NCBI GenBank assembly: GCA_011033025.1 | Contig: WFMF01000251.1 | Location: 62,001 to 126,000 of the forward strand | Source of the DNA: Beroe forskalii | Taxonomy: Eukaryota > Ctenophora > Nuda > Beroida > Beroidae | Direction: 5' to 3' | Length of the DNA: 64,000 bases | In this document: positions 33,474 through 45,961 of the stretch, in pieces | Layout of the letters: each line of letters opens with the position of its first letter | Position numbering within the stretch: position 1 is the stretch's first letter | Notes under the pieces: model-generated | Databases searched by the model: none | The model's input: only the letters and a program-made list of their open reading frames with translations | What the model was told of the DNA's origin: nothing | Translations under genes and position numbers: made by a program

Positions 33474-34556
33474 ATACAATACTTTGTGGTTGTTGTGAAG
33501 CACACATTAATGATAAGTTATAATATAAGAATGTATTCATATTTTTACTGTTATAATACTATATGGATATGTTATAGATAGTGTTAGGACGGTGCTTTAT
33601 AAAGTGTGTGTATATATACAAGGTTATATTATGCCATTTAAGTCCGGGGCAATATAATATGTTGCTGTTGGAATCCACTTCATTTAAAATAGCGATTTTA
33701 TTTGAGTTTGCACTTTCAGCTGACAAGTTAGTCAATTATAATGCAATGTTGGTATTTAAGTTTCATTGGAAGTAATCCATATCAATGAATTTGCTTAAAA
33801 TCGCGGAATTCAGGCCTTGTTCTATATCCCTTGGAGCCAAGAATCATAGTTTACGTCTTAAACTTCACACTAATCCCAAAATGAGAGGGTAGATACCAAT
33901 GAAATTCTCGCTTGATGATTGATCTTTGTGCACAATTATTGGTAACAAAATTTATTTGAATTTATTTCTTTATTTCTTAAATTGACTGTACAAATCGAGA
34001 GTATCCGCCATATGTATGAATTTAACATTCTAAACCATTTGCTTTTCTTATAGTGTTTCCCAATTCTTCAGTAAAATAATATTGACATCTTTGTCTGCTA
34101 TTTATTACATTTACAGATTGATATATGTAACTTGTTTCATTGTTATCTCATAATGGCAAGAATTCAGGGTCCAGGGAACCCTTCAATTTGAAGAAACAAA
34201 CCTGAAATTCTTGTTTCGCAAATTGGCGCATCAATCGGTCACAGTGAATGCTGTACGCAAACGTACGGCGCGCAGCTTTGATACCGATGTGAACACGTTT
34301 TGATCACGTGACCTGTTTATATTAATTTTAATATTCGATCAATAGCAATTGAGTCATGCTAATAAATAAATAACCAAATAGGTTGTCCATCGATGATATG
34401 CATGTTAATTAATTGGCTTTTGATTGACCCCATGATCAATCAATAAATTTAGTTTTTCCAACAATGTTGAAATTCAATGATAAAATCAAATTATGCAAAC
34501 AATCTATGTTGCCTGTTTCCTCATTCCACTTTCCATAACTTGATCAAATTTGAGCT
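33474..34556. other. DHX37 upstream region
   Basis: AT-rich intergenic DNA. A GC-richer patch at 34220-34310 (CGCAAACGTACGGCGCGCAG, then GATCACGTGACC) has the look of a promoter with an E-box (CACGTG). Otherwise nothing seen. Confidence 0.4.
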
Positions 34557-37500
34557 ATGTTGGCAGTACAGAATCGGAAACGGAAACGCTTGCACAACAA
34601 GATATCACAGAACGAAACGGGCGAGGACACAAACTACGATATTATCGTTAAGAAGGACAAGAAGAAAGTCGAGAAACCCAAGGGCTTAACGTCCAGCCAG
34701 AAGAATGCTCGCCGGAAAGCCAAGAAGAAACTGGAGAAGTTGAAAGAAAGAAAGCAGAGCGCGAGGAACGGGAGAAGGTTTTATCGTCGTTAGAGCAGCA
34801 CGCGCTGTCTCAAGAGCAACTCAACCTTTTCCACAGCTCGTCTGGCAGGCGACCCAACACGTCGCTGGCAAAGGAGCAAGTGCGACGTTCAGCGGTCATA
34901 GTGAGTCACAGGAAGAAGAAGAAGAAGTGTAGTGGGAATGTGATGAAGATGATGGAACCAACAGAAAAGGAGGAGGAGGTGAAGGAGGATACTTCTTCTT
35001 CAAGTGAGTCAGAGAGTGAGGAGGCACCAGGTGCTACTGTGACAGAAGAAACAGCCGAAGATGAAACGCCTACGTCAGAAGAGCAAAAAGTTCCGGAGAG
35101 TGTTACCAAACAACCCCAGGAAACAGTCGAGAAACCGGCTTCTGATGTGTCAAAAGCAAAACGTACTGTCAAAGAACAGGAACCAAGAAAACCCTCCAAC
35201 TTTATCAGGTTAATACACAAACCAGATATCATGCAAAATGTCATGTATTTGATGGGACGATTCAAGGGGATATGAATTTATATGCTATGTCATTGTCAAT
35301 TGTCAGGTGTCACAACACTTTGCCAGGTTTCACAACACTTTGCCAGGTTTCACAACACTTCTCGCAATCAAATTTAAATAAACAACAGCGAAAATCATGA
35401 AAACACTCCTTTCAGCGTTGAACGTGACGACTTGATCCAGGAAGCCAGACTTCAGCTGCCTATCCTAGGAGAGGAACAAGTCATAATAGAGAAAGTGAGC
35501 GAGCATGATGTGGTGGTGATAGTTGGCGCCACGGGGTCTGGGAAAACTACGCAGGTACCCCAGTTCCTCTACGAAGCTGGGTACACTCAACACGGAATCA
35601 TAGGTTAGAAACCACGAATGGTATTTGGCTGTCTGGAATGGTGTTAGGTCATGTTCTGTTCATTTAAATCATGAAAATTTTCGATAAAAATCAGTCCATC
35701 CTCCTCCAAAATGTTACTGATTGCCGGGGTCCTCATTTTATTCGTGACAGCACTGTCCCTCAGGAGTAACGGAGCCTCGCAGGGTGGCAGCCACCAGCAC
35801 GTGTTACAGAGTCAGGAAGGAGCTGAACTTACCCACCGTCTCTTATCAGATCAGGTTAGGTGAAGTAGTGAGAATATACTCTTCTTTACACTAACAAAAC
35901 GATAATGAAACATTCGTTTCTCTATAAACTCAGCAATAAAGATTTAATTTTTTAGATTCCAAACAAGACTCAAAACACCCAGTTAATAGTTATATAGGAT
36001 TATAGGGTGTTCCTCTGTAAGTGAGTGGATATTGGGGATCAAAGACAAAATTTGACTTTTCATTTTTATGATGAACATAAAGGGCTCATGTCAGACCAAA
36101 CAATGGTACTTACGTCATGAGCCAAGCAACGGACCTAACTGCAGCCATGATATGAGCCGATATTGTCCCTTCTAAGTCGAATTATAAGCTATTTTGTAGA
36201 CTACAAAGGGTACGAGGAAACCTGTCAATTGGACGCATGGTAATCATTCATCCCTTCATTTCGGCGAAGATTTTATTTATTGATGACTGGTAAATGGAAA
36301 AGAAGTGATGAGAAATGAAGCAAAAGTTTACCCAGGTAAAGGTGAGGCAATCAAATATGGTTCAACTATTTGGCCAATTTTTGAAATGTTACCAGCATAG
36401 AGGCATTATAAATGGGCATGGTTTAGAATGGGTTAATTTTTCTTTTTTAGCCCATTCTACGACTATCAATCAGGCATGACCTGTGATCATTACTCACCAC
36501 ACTGCTATACAGAAATAAAGTTATATTGCTCATCTAGGACTAGATGCAGTTTAAAATGACCTAAATTGTATGTTTTTCATAGACTCACTTTATGTCCCTG
36601 AAAAGCCATCTCCTTGGACTTCTCATGAATACATAATGTTCTAAGATTTTAAGATTGTCTGCGACCTTGTTTAAGCTTATTGTTAACATGATCAAGATCA
36701 AACATGATGAAATAATTTTCACAAATTTGAAGGAAATTTTATGGCCACTTTGACAGTCCACTTTATCCATGGGACAGCCAAAATTTCAAATTGGACAAAA
36801 AAGTGGAAAAAGTGAATGTTAGCTACCCGCTCCCCACACTTCTCGGAAAAGTTAAAATCAAAAAGCTAATTGAAATCGTGCAGCTTCTTTTACTTTTAAT
36901 GCGTTCGTAACACGAACATCATTGTAATCTTGACAAATTAAAAGGATGAGGTTGTCAAGCTACCCTTGCCAATAACAATGGGCACGGTTCTCGGAAATGA
37001 AAATTAATTGAAATCGGGTACTGCATTAATAACACCTTTAACTTTTAATGCGTTCGTTCGAAACACAAAATCATATATATATTGAAACTTTGATACTACC
37101 ACTGTGGCCATGAATAAGTTTGTTTTTGCGGTCGTTTCGTTCTTACACTTCAGTTATGCGGTTCAGAATATGTCTGTCCAAGATCCTATCAATATGACTG
37201 AAAGGGAGAGCAGCTTGCTGTCTAACTGCAATGCGGTGACATTCCCACCCTCCACTACGCGGAGGCTGAGGGAGAGTGAGTTTTTACCTGAATTCCATCT
37301 TTGTGGCTTTTATTGGCAATCAATAGAAGCTGCGGATGCGCATTTATTGATAACTCGAATATGGGCGTATCAATTGATAGACTGTTGGGAATACTGCACA
37401 TATTTCTGGACATGCCATGTGTTCTCCTACCATACTGTTGATTGGGAGTGCTCCCTTTACGAGAAACAGGGTGATGGTATTTATGGCTTCAGGTATTTTT

Positions 37501-40500
37501 CTATGAAGGACAATGTCAGGGAAGTATTGTTTAGTTTTGTTCGACCATGTGTGGAGTATCATGGTAATATATCTTCTCTCCTACTGGACCATCCTGGAAA
37601 TCTATCCGGATCCTCTCTCATCAGGCATAGGTTTGGAGATAAAGGATACCACATTTCCAACACTGTTATGATTTCGAAAGCTTTTGACTTTTCAATGTGC
37701 CTCTCGATAGATACATGCACCAGACAATCTGATTCGATGAAATTCCCAATTGTTACCCTGTCTAAATGCAACGGGTCATGGAAACAGTTGTGGAGAATAT
37801 CAAAACTGGACACAACTCACTATGACGGATGGCTTGATGTTGTATCCATAATATCAGAACACACATGCATGGCAATTGGCAGTCAATTGTCTTCTGATCG
37901 TGAGAACTGCGATTCTTTTCCTAAATTAGTCAAAAACCAAAACGGAATAAATTCAGGGAACGGTACTATGTTGGGAGAGGGAATGATCAATCAATCCTAC
38001 CTCATGGAAGTTCGTCAAGATTGGTATTCTGGGACCTTTTATATTTTAAGGAGACTGCAAAGGAAAACGTTCATTCGAACCGGGAAAACGGATTTCAAGT
38101 TGTTCTCGTATCCGGTCTTCGTAAACAATTTTTCACTTCTCCGGATCTTTGAGCCCTACCCCAGGGGTGAGATATGTGAGCTAGAAGACCTCCAAGTGGA
38201 GGAGGGGACATTCCACAATCCCAGCAACGTGCCTTACTTCATGGCAGGCAGGGAAGTTACAATCACGTGCAGTCCAGGGTTCGGGGTGCCGCAACTCAAC
38301 TACTCACGGAAACAAGCCTTTACCTGCTACAACAGCTCCTCCAGACCCATGCCCTGCGCACGCATCCCATCCATCCCAACCATCCCAACCATCCCACCCA
38401 CCATTCTTGAAACAGGTGTTTTTGATCATTCAACGGAATCTGCCACTTTTACCGAATCGAGACAAAGTCCTCTGTATCACGAAGCATGGTGTTATTCTAC
38501 CTTAATTTTCATCTGTGCTGCACTCTAAGCTCCAGTCTCTAATAACAGTAATGTAATAGCAGCTATACTTCTCAGAAGCCAGAACTTAAGAAAAGCTTTA
38601 TTACCTCTCACTATAATCTTGACAAATAAAAAGGATGAGGATGTCGACCTACCATTACAAATATCAATGGACACGCTTCTCGGAATTGAAAATTAATTGA
38701 AATCGAGTACTGCATTAATAACAACTTCTTTTACTTTTAACGCGTTCGTTCGTAACACAAAATCGTATACAGTATTAAACTTTTGATACTACCACTGTGG
38801 CCATGAATAAGTTTGTTTTTGCTTGTTTCGTTTTACACTTCGAATATGACAGAAAAACGGTTGTTAAATACCTATTTTTAAAAAGTGTTGCACAAATACT
38901 AAAGTTGCCGTATTTTTTGGGATTGCAATAATCAGTCAAAATGCATCGTTCAATGATTTATTCTTAGACCCCAACTAGTCGGTGCATACCGCGCGGTTAC
39001 ATACTCCGGAACATATCCTGAGTTGTCGGTACCTACCGCTTCTGCGCGCGCACCTATTCAATGCAACCAGAATCATTAGTCAACACAAAAAGTGCCAAGG
39101 CTAACAGAGTTTCAACAAAGCCGTAATTTCTTCGTTATTTTAGGGGTCTATGATAACAATGGAACAATTCCAGAATCCTAAAAGTTTGTCCGATTGAGCT
39201 GAAACATCAAGTAGGTCATTCCTGAAAATTATGCCTGAAAATTATGCCTTTTTATACGCTAATGACGTAGCAAATTCGGGATTTTTGGGCTAAACACTGC
39301 CTTTTTCGACCCAAAGGCCAAAAATCGCCAGTTGGGATTCTGAGATAATTAATACACTCTTTGTTGCAGATACGAGGGAGATGTCACCGAAGACACCAAG
39401 ATAAAGTTCATGACAGACGGTATGATCATTTAGCACCTAGTTTTAGAGTTTATTGTCTTCCTCGATTCAACCTTAATTTAGAATAAGATGAATAATAAAA
39501 TATCTAGAATCGGTAACCATCACGTTTTTCACCCTAATCCCCTCTTCCCGGGTACACCCCTAAGAGCTGTAATCAGTTAAATGGTAAAATTAAAAGATCT
39601 GTAAAATATCCGGTAACCATCACATTTTCACCCTTATCCCTCTCCCCAGGTATCCTCCTAAGGGAGCTGCAATCCGACTTCCTCCTCTCAAAGTACAGCG
39701 CGCTGGTAATTGACGAGGCTCACGAGCGCAGTGTCAACACTGACATCCTTATCGGAATGTTATCCCGCGTAGTCCCCCTGCGTCGTAAGCAAGGTGCCCC
39801 GCTCAAGCTGATCATCATGTCCGCCACGCTGCGAGTCAGCGACTTCACGCTGAACCCCGCGCTGTTCCCGGCGCCGCCCCCGGTGGTGGACGTGGGGGCG
39901 CGGCAACACCCGGTTACCGTACACCACAACAAGCACACCCGGCCTGACTACGTCAGGGAGGCGTACAGGAAGGTCTGCAAGCTGCACAGGACCCTGCCAC
40001 CTGGAGATGTTCTGGTGTTCCTCACTGGCGTTCAGGTACATTACACCTGTTATATTAGCACTTGTTTTATCAATTGTGGAGCTTTTTGTTTCTACACTTG
40101 GTGGAGGGAAAGCGTCGATTAAATGGTAATCTTTCTGCATTATGCAAGAATACCGGCAAGAAATTAAACATGATTTCAAGAGAAAACTTGTGGTTCAATG
40201 TTATCATGGTGATGCTTAGTACTCAAAGTCCAATTAATTTCGCAGGAAATAAACAAGATGATACACCTGTTGCGGAAAACATTTCCAGAGAAAGTGGCAG
40301 CTGAGCCCAAGTCAGGCTCTAAGAAGAAAAGTACAAAGGAAGAGGAGGAGGAGGAAGAGGACGCCTTCCAAGCTGTAAAATTAGACAGATACGATCCCTA
40401 CGAAAACAAGGATGATAACGTGGAGCCTGCCAAGGAAACAGAGCTGTTAGAAGATAACGAGGACAGCAATGACGTAACTGATGACGTCACAATAGACTCG

Positions 40501-43500
40501 GACTCTGAGGATGAGGATGTGGAGGTGACAGCGCACGACAAATCCCTCCCACTGGTCGCTCTGCCGCTCTACTCAGCACTGCCCCCCGCTGAGCAGCAGA
40601 GAGTCTTCACTTCCCAGTCAGAGGATCACCGACTGGTGGTGGTAGCTACTAACGTGGCTGAGACATCCCTCACCATCCCCGGTATTACGTACGTGGTGGA
40701 CTCGGGCAAGGTGAAGACCAAGGAGTACTGTCCTGTGACCGGCATGACGCAGTTCAGAGTGGTGTGGATTTCCCACGCTTCGGCCGAGCAGCGAGCAGGG
40801 AGGGCGGGAAGGACGGGGCCAGGGCACTGCTATCGGCTCTACTCCACTGCTGTCATGGGCAACGTTATGGAGGAGCACTCAGAACCGGAGATATCCAAGA
40901 AGCCAATCGATGGTTTGGTGCTGCAGATGAAGAACCTCAACATCCACCGTATCATGAACTTCCCCTTCCCCACGCCCCCGTCCTTGTCCATGATTGAGAG
41001 TGCTGAGCGGGAGCTGGCTTTCCTGGGTCTGCTGCAGGCTGGCGAGACTGTGACGGCCCAGTCAGTCCTCAAGATCACCGAACTAGGCAGGAAGTGTGTT
41101 AATCTGCCGGTAGCACCGCGTTTTGCGAAGCTTCTCCTTCTTTCTGCAGAAGAAAATATCCCTCAGTACGCCCTGACTCTGGTATCTGCCCTTTCCGTCG
41201 GACATCTCTTCACCGGACCTGTGCCCGGACCCTTCAAGCCCCGGGCTGGACCTAGTAAACTCCTCGGAGACTTCATGGTCATCCTCACTGCCGTGGGAGC
41301 GTGGGAACACGCAGGATCTGGTCAGAGCTGGAGCTCCACGCACCACCTCCGACATCGAGCTCTCGAGGAAATACGGCAGTTGCGACGACAACTGGGGCAC
41401 ATCCTCAGCGACACATGTCACGCGACGCAACGCGTTACTGCTCACGCGACGCCAGGTCACGTGACGCCAGGTCACGTGACAGCTCTGAAGCCCCCCGGCG
41501 TGAAGGAGGTGGTGGCGCTGAGGAGGCTGCTGACAGTGTGTCTGGGAGACCACATAGCCAAGCTGGAGACGAGCAACCCTGATCTGTACTCCACTGAAGT
41601 GCTGGAGGACAAGGCACAGCTCCATAGGGAGAGTGTCCTGAATGGTAAGTGTTACGTGTTGTCACATGATACGTGTTGTCATTTGTTGTCACATGTTACG
41701 TGTTGTCACATGTTACGTGTTGTCACATGTTACGTGTTGTCACATGTTACGTGTTGTCACATGTGACGTGTTGTCACACGTAACGTGTTGTCACAGGTTA
41801 CGTGTTGTCACATGTAACGTGGTGTCACATGTTACGTGTTGTCACATGTAACGTGGTGTCACATGTAACGTGTTGTCACATGTTACGTGTTGTCACATGT
41901 TACATGTTGTCACGGTTATCGCAGTACACTGACACATAAAAGTAATAGGTTTTGCAGTACACAATTGTCCGAGAGTTTGATGGAGACTGGAGTTGCAATT
42001 ACTAAATACTCATAATAGTCATCCGCCTTTTACTACTTCTTATCTCTTATCCATTATCAATTTGTCGCTGCCTCCTGGAATCGTGACCCTACCCTCTCTT
42101 TCTCAGGTCTCCACTCTGAGTACGTTGGGTTCTGCACTCTGGAGCAGGAAACGAGTGGTGTCAAGTTGAAGACGGTGTTTGCTGTTGAGGAGGAGTGGCT
42201 GCCCACTCTTCTGCCCTCCAAGTGTACCTTCTCCGATCCACTCGAGCAACCTCCTCCTGCTTTCTCTCCCCTAACTGGTGCAGAATTTTAATTTGTCTTT
42301 TGAGCCTTTTCTGAGTGCACACCATTGACCGAATGCAATTCGAAAGTTCTCGTTATAAAGTTTCTAATTAGCTATAATTCAAAACAAAATTCAATTCTAA
42401 AGCGTCCGTTCAGCCGAAAGAACTACATTTCCGATACTATGTCTCCTCTCAGGGGAGGTGATGTGTCACAGAACGTCCACGTTTGGTATCCGAGGGTGGG
42501 TGTTACCCTCCCTGGAACTGCCCCACCCACCCGGAATGAAGCGGTTCAGGGAGTTCGCTGCCAGTCTCCTCGAGGGGAAGGTGAGTGTGGAACTGAAAAA
42601 CTAAGCTCTATCTCCTTCCGGTAAAATTTAGATTTTTGGACGCCATTTTTGCTCCGAGTCCTCACATGGGCAATGTTGGACCTATGAACTCGAGACCACT
42701 GTCAAAATGTTGGTACACGCCCTGGCCATCCTGGCCAGCTCATATCTCAAATTCGTGTTTTACAATATGAGAGGGGTGACCCCCCCATAAATGAGTTTTA
42801 TTGGTATTTTGGGGGGGATGAAGCCCAAAAAAAACCAAGCCCCACCCTACTTTTCCGATTCTTGGGCTAGGTTTTTTTTGGTTTTTTTAGGTTTTTTTTG
42901 GTTTTTTTTTGGGTTACATTTTATTAATTTCTATCACCTTTCCAAACGATTTTTAGGTTAAAATTCGCTTGTTTTATGATGTCTACCATATGACTGTAGA
43001 TCCACAGGAGCTTGGTATGTAGCCTAAACGACCTATAATTGTGTAAGTTACTGAATATAATTGAATATTTTCACTCATCTAATCGTTCTGAAATTGGTCC
43101 TTAACTCCTTACACTGGAGTCTGGTGGGTACTTTTTCCAGGTCAGGTCCAATCGAGCTTAGCCTAAGGGGTCATGTTACTGTTCTAGGACCTAAATGTTT
43201 ATCAAAAGCTGTTTGAACATGGTCCTTATTATAGAGTTATGGGCTTATCTGAGCTTCTTGTCAATTGTATTCTACGTACTTACTTAGGCTGATCCTCAGC
43301 TTTATTGCTCCTGCTTTATTGAGTCCTGGAAGACCTTTTTTTGGACCTAACATTCCTCCCTGCTGAACCAAGGCCAATCATATCCTTACACTACCTGACT
43401 GAGTGACCCTAACCCATGGGATACTTTACAGAACCTTTTCTGGCCCTTAATTTTGAGCATATTACAACTAGAGGCATATACATCGCAACATTATTACCAG

Positions 43501-45445
43501 AAGGTGCAGCGCTAGCCCTGTATCGAGCCCTACGGTTTTCAGTTCCTTGTTTAATGAGCCATGCAGCTAGGACATCCACCACATTCAGCCAGGCAAGAGT
43601 CTTGCCTGGCTGAATGTGGTGGATGTCCTAGCTGCATGGCTCATTAAAGACATATAGGTTCTCTCCACTCCAGCATGGACATAAGTTGCATATTATATAC
43701 CGCCAGCACACAGGAAATATTTCTTTTTGCTTTGGAGGGTAGGTGAATCAAGGGCGAAACTGCACTTGGCAAACCCTTACCAACCCCAGAGAAAATTTGA
43801 CTGACCTTTTCCTGATACCTATTTGACATTTCACTTACCCCTAGCAAGAAGTTAAAACCTGAGTGACCTTCTTGCCTCTTCTGACTGCAATAGTGGTCCC
43901 TTTATGACCATTGGCGACTTCCTGCTGACCCTTGGCTGTCCCTTAATAACAACTGAATTCAGAGTGATTATCTGATGTCTTGATTGTCCTCACTCAACTT
44001 CTTCCCTCAAAAGCCTTTTGATCCCATAGTAGCATGACGACCCGTTGCTTAACCTTGTCTAACTCCTGGCTCCTTCTGACCATTACCTTGATATTGGACA
44101 ATCATAAGTGACTGTCTCCCTGGCAACCCTTGGCTATCCTTTGAAATGGTGACTTTTCCAGTGCAAAACACCTTGTTGATCTCAGATGGCACTAGTCTGA
44201 ACTTTATCAGCCATGAGCAAACCAGTGAGCCCTAAGAAACCCCCTGGTTCACTAGCACTTGGCAGTTTGCAGGGCCCCTATGTCCTTATTTCAGCACTGA
44301 GTGGCCTCCTGGCCTGGTGATTCAAGTCTGACCACTATTAACCCCCTGCTGATCATGCTGGCTGACCCTCGGCAACTCTTGAGCAGTGCTTTGCTGATAG
44401 TTCACCAAAACAATGCCTTAATGTACTGATTATGTCATATAAAACACCACAAATCACCCAAAACATCGATAAAACTGACGAATATTGTTTGAAACTATAG
44501 TAATATCAATAACAACACATTAATAGCATCAACAATCCATATTGGCATGAAAAAGTCAACATTTTTGAAAAACCCTAAAAAAAACAAAAAAAAACCAAAA
44601 AAAACAAAAAAACAAAAATACCAAAAAAACCAAAAAATACCAAAAAAACCAAAAACCAAGGCCCACCCTACTTTTCCGATTCTTGGGCTAGGTTTTTTTT
44701 TTGGTTTTTTTTGGGCTTCATCCCCCCCATTTAGTAATTCAGCGTGTTGGATTATAAAACTTGAGATGGACTTCCGAAACCTAGAGATGAGCTTTCGAAA
44801 ACTAGTGATGGACTTTTCAGTAGAGACTTTCGCGCGAGTTTATATAACTCCTTCTCTAGTAATATAATTCAACAATATCAGCGATGGTAATACGTATGAA
44901 GCACGCTCGAAAACAACACGGACGTCTATAAATAGTGGATGAGGATACCATTGAAATAAGCGTAATTTCTAACACAATAATGTGTCAGGTGATACCCGCG
45001 CTGCAGCACTACGACAAACTCCTCCTCGCACGACCAGGCATTCTGAGGAAGTCGTGGGCTACTCTCCAGCCTAGAGCGGAGTTCCTCCTCAAGCAGCTGG
45101 TCAACAAGGATGTATTCTTAGTCTATTACTCTACTAAGTCTTATTCCTTGATTGATACCCCAAACTTCTATCGAAATTATGTCAAAAATATGTGAGGAAG
45201 AAAGAAAATTGCATCAAAAAAGAAAACTTATTTAGTTTTTTGCTGTGCATAATATTTTTCTGTGGTTCATCTTGAAACAACAAAATATTTCCAAGGATGT
45301 GGATGACAAGCGTAAGCTTCTGAGCATGTGGGAGAAAGACGAGAACTATCTATTTGGTGCCTTTTCCCAGTGGGTCCCACAGTCAACACATCCTGACCTG
45401 AAGAAGGCGTGGCCTCCGACTGCCACAAATAAACCAAAAACTTAA
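34557..45445 (+). CDS. DHX37: DHX37, DEAH-box RNA helicase of ribosome biogenesis
   Basis: Homologue of DHX37/yeast Dhr1, the nucleolar helicase that frees U3 snoRNA from pre-18S rRNA. Exons: 34557-35208, 35416-35603, 35764-35854, 39370-39419, 39650-40035, 40246-41644, 42107-42277, 42453-42580, 44989-45111 and 45296-45445; all phases agree. Motifs in order: [15 protein letters not shown] (I), TEPRRVAA (Ia), VIDEAHERS (II), MSATLR (III), VLVFLTG (IV), [15 protein letters not shown] (V), [12 protein letters not shown] (VI), then the DEAH C-terminal domains and the DHX37 end [17 protein letters not shown]. Lys/Glu-rich N-terminus. The frame shifts once near 34760 (after KLKERK), where one base appears to be missing; probably an assembly error. 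A secreted-protein gene lies in the intron 35855-39369. Confidence 0.95.
35855..36835. other. DHX37 intron, unique sequence
   Basis: No repeat or exon recognised. Confidence 0.5.
36838..37150 (+). repeat. Promoter/5'-end duplicon of the nested gene, upstream copies
   Basis: About 225 bp (36926-37150), covering upstream DNA, a TATATAT motif at 37073-37081 and the start codon with first signal-peptide codons, recurs after the gene at 38613-38850. A third, partial copy (CTTTTACTTTTAATGCGTTC) lies at 36838-36915. Confidence 0.85.
37110..38528 (+). CDS. Secreted PAN/apple-like protein, intronless, nested in a DHX37 intron
   Basis: 472 codons from the ATG at 37110 (an in-frame GTG two codons earlier is unlikely to be used). 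N-terminal signal peptide [17 protein letters not shown]. Residues about 70-130 look like a PAN/apple module: [18 protein letters not shown] then ECSLYEK, the usual Cys spacing. The middle has many Cys and N-glycosylation sites and may be a ricin-B-like or unknown fold ([18 protein letters not shown]). Near the C-terminus ITCSPGFG to [12 protein letters not shown] resembles part of a sushi domain, then a Pro-rich stalk ([12 protein letters not shown]) and a short hydrophobic tail ending [10 protein letters not shown], perhaps a GPI signal. The frame is intact. Same strand as DHX37. The domain assignments are from motif only. Confidence 0.7.
   Translation: MNKFVFAVVSFLHFSYAVQNMSVQDPINMTERESSLLSNCNAVTFPPSTTRRLRESEFLPEFHLCGFYWQSIEAADAHLLITRIWAYQLIDCWEYCTYFWTCHVFSYHTVDWECSLYEKQGDGIYGFRYFSMKDNVREVLFSFVRPCVEYHGNISSLLLDHPGNLSGSSLIRHRFGDKGYHISNTVMISKAFDFSMCLSIDTCTRQSDSMKFPIVTLSKCNGSWKQLWRISKLDTTHYDGWLDVVSIISEHTCMAIGSQLSSDRENCDSFPKLVKNQNGINSGNGTMLGEGMINQSYLMEVRQDWYSGTFYILRRLQRKTFIRTGKTDFKLFSYPVFVNNFSLLRIFEPYPRGEICELEDLQVEEGTFHNPSNVPYFMAGREVTITCSPGFGVPQLNYSRKQAFTCYNSSSRPMPCARIPSIPTIPTIPPTILETGVFDHSTESATFTESRQSPLYHEAWCYSTLIFICAAL
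38613..38942 (+). pseudogene. Truncated second copy of the nested gene's 5' end
   Basis: Repeats the upstream region and start of the gene at 37110: ATGAATAAGTTTGTTTTTGC is identical, then the signal peptide degenerates ([15 protein letters not shown]) and similarity stops. Only the promoter and first 40 or so bases of coding sequence are left, so it is a dead partial tandem duplicate. Confidence 0.75.
40036..40245. other. Short DHX37 intron
   Basis: GT at 40036, CGCAG at 40241-40245. Nothing else. Confidence 0.6.
41645..41915. repeat. 17-bp tandem repeat, about 15 copies, starting at a DHX37 donor
   Basis: Core GTTACGTGTTGTCACAT. It begins immediately after the donor GTAAGTGTTACGTG of the exon ending at 41644. 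Unlike other arrays here, the unit contains no exon sequence. Confidence 0.93.
42806..44740. mobile_element. Non-autonomous element with inverted ends, about 1.9 kb
   Basis: Left end GGGGGATGAAGCCCAAAAAA and right end TTTTTTGGGCTTCATCCCCC are inverted copies (about 25 bp). Just inside each end a 34-bp segment with CCACCCTACTTTTCCGATTC occurs in direct orientation, between A- and T-runs. The interior has no coding frame and contains the 97-bp perfect palindrome at 43551-43647. Target duplication not determined. Lies in a DHX37 intron. Confidence 0.6.
43551..43647. repeat. Perfect 97-bp palindrome
   Basis: Two 48-base arms (43551-43598 and 43600-43647) are exact reverse complements around one base (G at 43599). 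The arms contain ATGCAGCTAGGACATCCACC and its complement. It can form a long hairpin or cruciform. Confidence 0.97.
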
Positions 45446-45617
45446 AAGACAGTCTTTTATTGTCAACGAAGTAAATATGGGATTTTTATATCATCATTGA
45501 TCATGGCTTCAAAAGAGTTAGAAACGGTTAATTCTAGTTTTGATCGTTGATATGAGATTTCATTTTTGATCTTAAATTTTAACATTCTATTTTTAAGCTT
45601 CTTTCGACCCTTCGTAT

Positions 45618-45770
45618 GGGATCGTTCAGATATTACGTAACCACCTAGGGGGAGGGGGTTCCGAATGATGACGTTACATGTTATTGTAACAAATAAAACT
45701 ACTGCAAACTTGATAACGAGGGGGCGGTAAAATCGGCCAAAAATTGATTACGTAATATTTGAAGGATCCC
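45618..45770. mobile_element. MITE, 153 bp, PIF/Harbinger-like
   Basis: Inverted ends GGGATCGTTCAGATATTACG and CGTAATATTTGAAGGATCCC, flanked by TAT on both sides (45615-45617, 45771-45773). Three-base TWA-type target duplication suggests PIF/Harbinger; no transposase inside. Confidence 0.75.
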
Positions 45771-45883
45771 TATTCGTAATCGTTGTGTGACTGTGTAAGT
45801 GTTGTGGGTAACGATAATTCTTTCAGTTATTTGCTAAAAAGTCTTTTTAGAACTGCTTACAGTTTGCCGTACGTTGTATGGCC

Positions 45884-45918
45884 CGCTGACGCCAGCCGCG
45901 AAGCGGCTGGCGTCAGCG
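45884..45918. repeat. GC-rich hairpin, 16-bp perfect stem
   Basis: CGCTGACGCCAGCCGC, loop GAA, then the exact complement. A weaker relative lies at about 46505-46545 (CAACGCC TGACA AGGCGTTG type). Purpose unknown; possibly a terminator-like or small folded repeat in DHX37 3' flank. Confidence 0.85.
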
Positions 45919-45961
45919 CGGCGCTGATTCTCGAGAGGGTCTGTCAACGTCAGACAACTTA

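Noticed and set aside
37104-37109. GTG as start of the nested secreted-protein gene
   Set aside because: The ATG two codons downstream starts a normal signal peptide and is conserved in the duplicated copy at 38802; animal genes rarely start at GTG.
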